In this document: positions 61,501-64,000 of the stretch, piece by piece
Layout of the letters: every line of letters begins with the position of its first letter
How positions within the stretch are numbered: the first letter of the stretch is position 1
Source: Paragonimus westermani
Taxonomy: Eukaryota; Platyhelminthes; Trematoda; Plagiorchiida; Troglotrematidae
Direction of reading: 5' to 3'
DNA: 64,000 bases
NCBI GenBank assembly: GCA_008508345.1
Contig: QNGE01001317.1
Location: forward strand, 7,989-71,988
The notes under the pieces: generated by a model
Databases searched by the model: none
The model's input: only the letters and a program-made list of their open reading frames with translations
What the model was told of the DNA's origin: nothing
Translations under genes and position numbers: made by a program

Positions 61501-62861
61501 TCGCCTATTGAGCACGTGGTTCCCATTTCCTCCCAAGGATTTGCAATTCTTCACTAGGTAACAGCCGTTTCTTCTCGATGAGAAAACACAACAAAGAAAC
61601 AGCCACTAAACGTGCATGTGGGTGGTACACCCGAATGAAATTTATTACCTCTGTTACAAAACGGGATTGCACAAAACCACTGCATTTAGACCTGACACAT
61701 TTGGACTACATGTTACTCCTGTCAGTGTGTGTGGTCCTTTGGCATTATAGATATGACAAAAGAGAACGCAGAAACAGATTGTAATGTTCTACATTCCACG
61801 GCACTACAGAGTAAGACTGTGGAGTTAAGAGAGAGCAAAAGCCGAGGTTAACACAACTAAAAAGTCAGATGGAAGTGAAAATTTCGAAGCTCGGTGTATG
61901 CAACAATTAAAATGGATAAGTATAAATATGGTGAGTTCAATGATGACCACCTCAGCATTTGTAACAACAGTAACACTGCCGAACTCATTTCATACCATCA
62001 CGGTTCGTTGTTTCCAGCTATCAATACATCCAGGAACGAATTAGGATAAACCACATTTGAAGCCAGTTTTTCGACACTCAGATATCAAATATGGACTGCT
62101 ACCACGTCGTTTAATTCAGCAGTATCCAGCGAACTTTAACAGGCCGCAATGTGATGTACATTACATGGGCCTGCCAGAAAAACGTACGAGTCCTGTTGCC
62201 CAACTAAGCGAAATTACTCCCTGCAAACAGTCTACCCGTTTTTAAAACAAGGAGTCGGAATTTAACATTTTGCACTCAAAGCTAACGACATACATCGATA
62301 GACACAGTCATGTGAAAGTATACTAGACATTCTTTGTTTCATATACTCAAAACGCATGAGCGGATGTGGCAAGAGACTTACTTTGTTAACATGACAATAA
62401 TATGCACATTTTGTTCCCAAATCATTTGCCAAAAGTCGTCAATAGTGTTCTTTATCGGGGCCTGGGATGCTATAAATGGTGTGCAACTGCGATCCAATTC
62501 AGGCGGACATAATCGATCACGACATGGCTGTAGCTTGTAAACGAAGCTGGCGTTGATATACCTTTCAGGCTAAAACAGGAAGCCAATGACATTACGTTTG
62601 CATTTGGCCAGTTGCAAGAGAGATAATACATGCAACGTTCGGCGTCGAACAAATCGGTTTTTACGAAGCATTCAAAGGAAATGTGATCAGAACCCGACCG
62701 GATACGTACACAATAGAATGTACTTACGAAGTAATATTAACAGTGATTAGTTCACTCAAAGCGACAATCGTAAGCCGGTTTTAAAAGACCACGGCATAAC
62801 ACGTAAAACAAGCTTACGTTGTTACTGGTTGGAGCCTTGAGCAAGACACGAGTTTGATCAT
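49500..62861 (-). CDS. protein tyrosine phosphatase, catalytic domain (6 exons, 5' end outside window)
   Basis: Six minus-strand exons join in phase: 62818-62861, 62382-62569, 57128-57284, 52688-52851, 50088-50229 and 49500-49546. They give, in order, [45 protein letters not shown], the WPD loop [14 protein letters not shown], the active-site loop [13 protein letters not shown] and EQYRFLHTF. Its Cys and Arg are intact, as is the WPD Asp. The enzyme removes phosphate from phosphotyrosine. The motif set resembles receptor-type domains, but no extracellular or second domain was found. Oddities: about 12 extra residues with three Cys between YINASF and FIASQAP, and VHKPEQY where VQTxEQY is usual, so the first Q-loop Gln is replaced. 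A possible last exon (49276-49315) would end FANERNMFKKRT. The upstream exon encoding the KNRY loop was not found. Confidence 0.93.
50088..50229 (-). CDS. PTP exon (signature loop)
   Basis: 142 nt; acceptor atatattag, donor CCG|GTAAGT. It completes the Ser of HCS and reads [19 protein letters not shown], then [20 protein letters not shown]. Confidence 0.95.
50543..50610 (-). repeat. partial copy of the 3061-type insertion sequence
   Basis: On the minus strand it matches the left part of 3061-3110 (ggttaggaacagtggtggtg, then ttgtttgtagttcgagatga). The palindrome arms are absent. It lies about 500 bp upstream of the Penelope-like RT at 51136. In the sense of that RT it would be 5' sequence, which hints that the insertion family is Penelope-derived. 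Confidence 0.5.
51136..52142 (+). mobile_element. Penelope-like element: RT and GIY-YIG endonuclease, antisense in a PTP intron
   Basis: The first frame reads [20 protein letters not shown], then the catalytic box YVDYIFAV (second Asp replaced by Tyr), [39 protein letters not shown] and the linker. Near 51760 a single frameshift moves the frame to [20 protein letters not shown]. It continues with the GIY-YIG domain ([20 protein letters not shown], then NEHIPKWL) and an end at 52142. The N-terminal fingers are missing. It lies in the intron between PTP exons 52688-52851 and 50088-50229, opposite in direction to the gene. The 3' flank has a long T-rich tract. It is the best-preserved Penelope copy here but is inactive by the YVDY change and the frameshift. 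Confidence 0.9.
52143..52404 (+). other. 3' flank of the Penelope-like element with poly-T tract
   Basis: Probable 3' UTR of the element. It holds an almost pure T run at about 52185-52211 (interrupted by ag). No coding frame was found. Confidence 0.5.
52688..52851 (-). CDS. PTP exon (WPD loop to HC)
   Basis: 164 nt; acceptor ttcaaaacacag, donor AG|GTAATA. It encodes [33 protein letters not shown] and, at its end, LVHC plus two bases of the next Ser. Confidence 0.95.
52852..57127. other. PTP intron, 4.3 kb
   Basis: It holds the GC-rich segment at 53527-53934. A plus-strand frame at 54686-54897 ends at a donor-like CAG|GTAACA but has no partner. Nothing else was recognised. Confidence 0.45.
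53527..53934 (+). other. GC-rich open frame with internal repeat inside a PTP intron
   Basis: A 136-codon frame that is much richer in G+C than its surroundings. Its translation has two similar blocks, [19 protein letters not shown] and [20 protein letters not shown]. Just after it come a G-rich tract (cctggggg) and a stretch of about 110 bases that starts TGCTGTGG, has an aataaa near 54020 and ends TTACA near 54056. It may be the 3' end and short LTR of a retroelement (inference). No protein family is recognised. Confidence 0.4.
57128..57284 (-). CDS. PTP exon (KCVRYWP region)
   Basis: 157 nt; acceptor ccatcag, donor AGC|GTAAGC. It encodes [16 protein letters not shown] and then the variable strands ending VLRRFNVVS. 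Confidence 0.92.
57285..62381. other. PTP intron, 5.1 kb, no other gene recognised
   Basis: Apart from the coding-like segment at 57376-57651, no element or gene could be recognised. Open frames at 58261-58578 (minus) and 61136-61357 (plus) are unassigned. Confidence 0.45.
57376..57651 (-). other. coding-like segment in a PTP intron
   Basis: Open for 91 codons in the gene's direction, with good composition ([20 protein letters not shown]). An acceptor-like cctcagcag precedes it and a donor-like ATG|GTAGGTC lies inside. The exons on either side already join in phase without it, so it would be an alternative exon or chance. Confidence 0.25.
62382..62569 (-). CDS. PTP exon (YINAS to MLT)
   Basis: 188 nt; acceptor tgttttag, donor AA|GTAAGT. 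It encodes [13 protein letters not shown], a Cys-rich insertion ([15 protein letters not shown]) and [16 protein letters not shown], then [11 protein letters not shown]. The last two bases complete a Lys with the next exon. Confidence 0.92.
62818..62861 (-). CDS. PTP exon (YDxxRV region)
   Basis: 44 nt; acceptor cacgggcag, donor AAC|GTAAGC. It encodes the end of the tyrosine (AT of the Tyr codon), then [14 protein letters not shown]. It joins in phase 0 to the next exon. Confidence 0.85.
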
Positions 62862-63019
62862 CTGCCCGTGAAACAAAGAGGGGAAAATAAACAGCTTGAA
62901 AAAAGTTGGTCCAAAATGAAACGATGGGATCTAAAAAGAGTTACTGATAAGTAGTAATTTTGATTAAGATAAATTAAGCATCAATAAGAAATTATCACAG
63001 CCGTCTCATTACTATAGAT
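62862..63019. other. upstream part of the PTP gene, no exon found
   Basis: The exon that should supply the KNRY loop was not found here or further right. Confidence 0.4.
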
Positions 63020-63175
63020 ATCGAAGCCAACCTCTTCCAAGAAGAAGCTCTGTACTCGAGTTTTGCTACTCTTAAAGGTCTTCAGTAGTGTTTACCCTTG
63101 TCACCATCGGAATTATGACTTAGTTTACGTTTTTTGAGGCAATCTTGGTGACCAATATGCCACTGACCTCATACG
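63020..63175 (-). mobile_element. decayed copy of the tRNA-derived SINE
   Basis: It aligns with 9235-9395 in the same orientation: caacctcttccaagaagaag, then tactcgagttttgct, ttcagtagt, ttgaggcaatc, and atgccactgacctca. Divergence is high and the B box is no longer intact, so it is older than the copy at 9156-9418. Confidence 0.6.
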
Positions 63176-64000
63176 TAGTACGATTGGCTTATCGTTCCAA
63201 CATTTTCCTTCGTGGGTAACGAATAGTCTGTCTGATCGTCTCCTAAGGAGACACATTAACTCGGACTGATAAACAACCATCATACATGGAAAGGAAACGA
63301 GTTTAGGCAGTAGGGTTGAGTGAACAACTTGTGTAGCCTTATGTGAAGCTGTCATGCACTCTTTGAAACTCGTCGTTTAGACGTCATACGAATTTCTTGC
63401 AACCTAAGACCCGAGAAATTCAGGCAAATAAAATCAGTCTTAACCACTGTTTAGCAGTCAAGTCAGCTAATCGCTGGTTCGTTTTTGTTAGCGTTCCACG
63501 ACAGTGATGTTTTTCCGGCTTGAGAATTTTGATAAAACCCAACTGCGAGAATTCTACTTCTACTGGAATTGAACCTGCGTCACAGACATGTTCGGATGCG
63601 GTAAGTGGTCAGTGGTGAACTGACTGGGAAATCTAGTCTGAGCAGTCAATCTGTTTGATCATTCAATGGGTTCTATAAGACACAGCAAGTTGGGTTGGTA
63701 ACTAACGCTGAACTACGAAGGTTCCGTGCTTCCGACGTGGCTTCATATTGCAAGTGGCGGATCACTTGCCGCTCCGCCAAATTGGATGTAACCGAGTTCC
63801 AGGATTCTGTGGATTTTTCTACAGTATACTACGTCGACACATTTCTGCACTGACCAAAATTAGCTAAGGTAAGGGAACAGCATTTCTTTTGCAGGATTGT
63901 GTTGACTCACCAACTGTTCATACCGGAAGTACACAGACAACGAGTTGGCGCTTCCTACGTTGTATGAGAGTTGGCATTTTTACTTCACTGACAGCTGATC
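63176..64000. other. no gene recognised at right edge
   Basis: A B-box-like GGTTCAATTCC on the minus strand near 63571-63581 may be another SINE remnant. No A box accompanies it. No further PTP exon was found. Confidence 0.4.

Noticed and set aside
63540..63620. Another SINE copy near the right edge
   Set aside because: Only a B-box-like string on the minus strand is present. The body does not align with the family.

Overview
This is eukaryotic nuclear DNA. It most probably comes from a parasitic flatworm (trematode). That rests on three things visible here: a ciliary gene (IFT27) split by very short introns (34-46 nt), a gene with multi-kilobase introns, and a mix of mobile elements typical of flukes (CR1/Jockey-like LINEs, Penelope-like elements with GIY-YIG domains, and a Ty3/gypsy element resembling the CsRn1 group). 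The species was not determined. No rRNA, bona fide tRNA, CRISPR array or prokaryotic operon was seen.

Host genes. (1) An IFT27/RabL4 homologue lies on the minus strand at 13604-14255. Six exons join in phase and carry nearly the whole small GTPase domain. (2) A protein tyrosine phosphatase on the minus strand spans 49500-62861 in six scattered exons whose phases all agree. Together they encode an almost complete catalytic domain with the WPD loop and [10 protein letters not shown], and the gene's 5' end lies beyond the window. (3) The 3' end of an unrecognised plus-strand gene (exons 9622-9799 and 9891-9927) is followed by exon-like segments at 10090-10713. (4) A weak plus-strand exon pair lies at 47193-47958.

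Mobile elements fill much of the rest. 1-175: LINE endonuclease scrap. 3047-3240: a palindromic insertion of about 170 bp with a 14-bp target-site duplication. 5283-5945: LINE RT scrap. 9156-9555: tRNA-derived SINE in a head-to-head palindrome. 13109-13407: solo LTR. 14703-15830: LINE broken by a 641-base assembly gap. 16102-17530: LTR plus gag of the same LTR family. 18118-20370: decayed LINE. 26230-30530: long LINE with a 933-bp tandem duplication. 31205-34018: repeat modules and integrase scraps. 31841-33248 and 34031-41141: a short, internally deleted copy and a long copy of one DNA-transposon-like element; the long copy carries a MULE/SWIM-type transposase. 41482-41640: SINE fold-back with a single N. 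44870-45787 and 51136-52142: two Penelope-like elements, the second antisense inside a phosphatase intron.

Most elements are decayed, with stops, frameshifts and substituted catalytic residues. The most unusual structures are the palindromic insertions with or without target duplications, the linked long/short transposon pair sharing a direct 11-mer at its ends, the inverted repeats bracketing the second Penelope element, and the divergent phosphatase gene.
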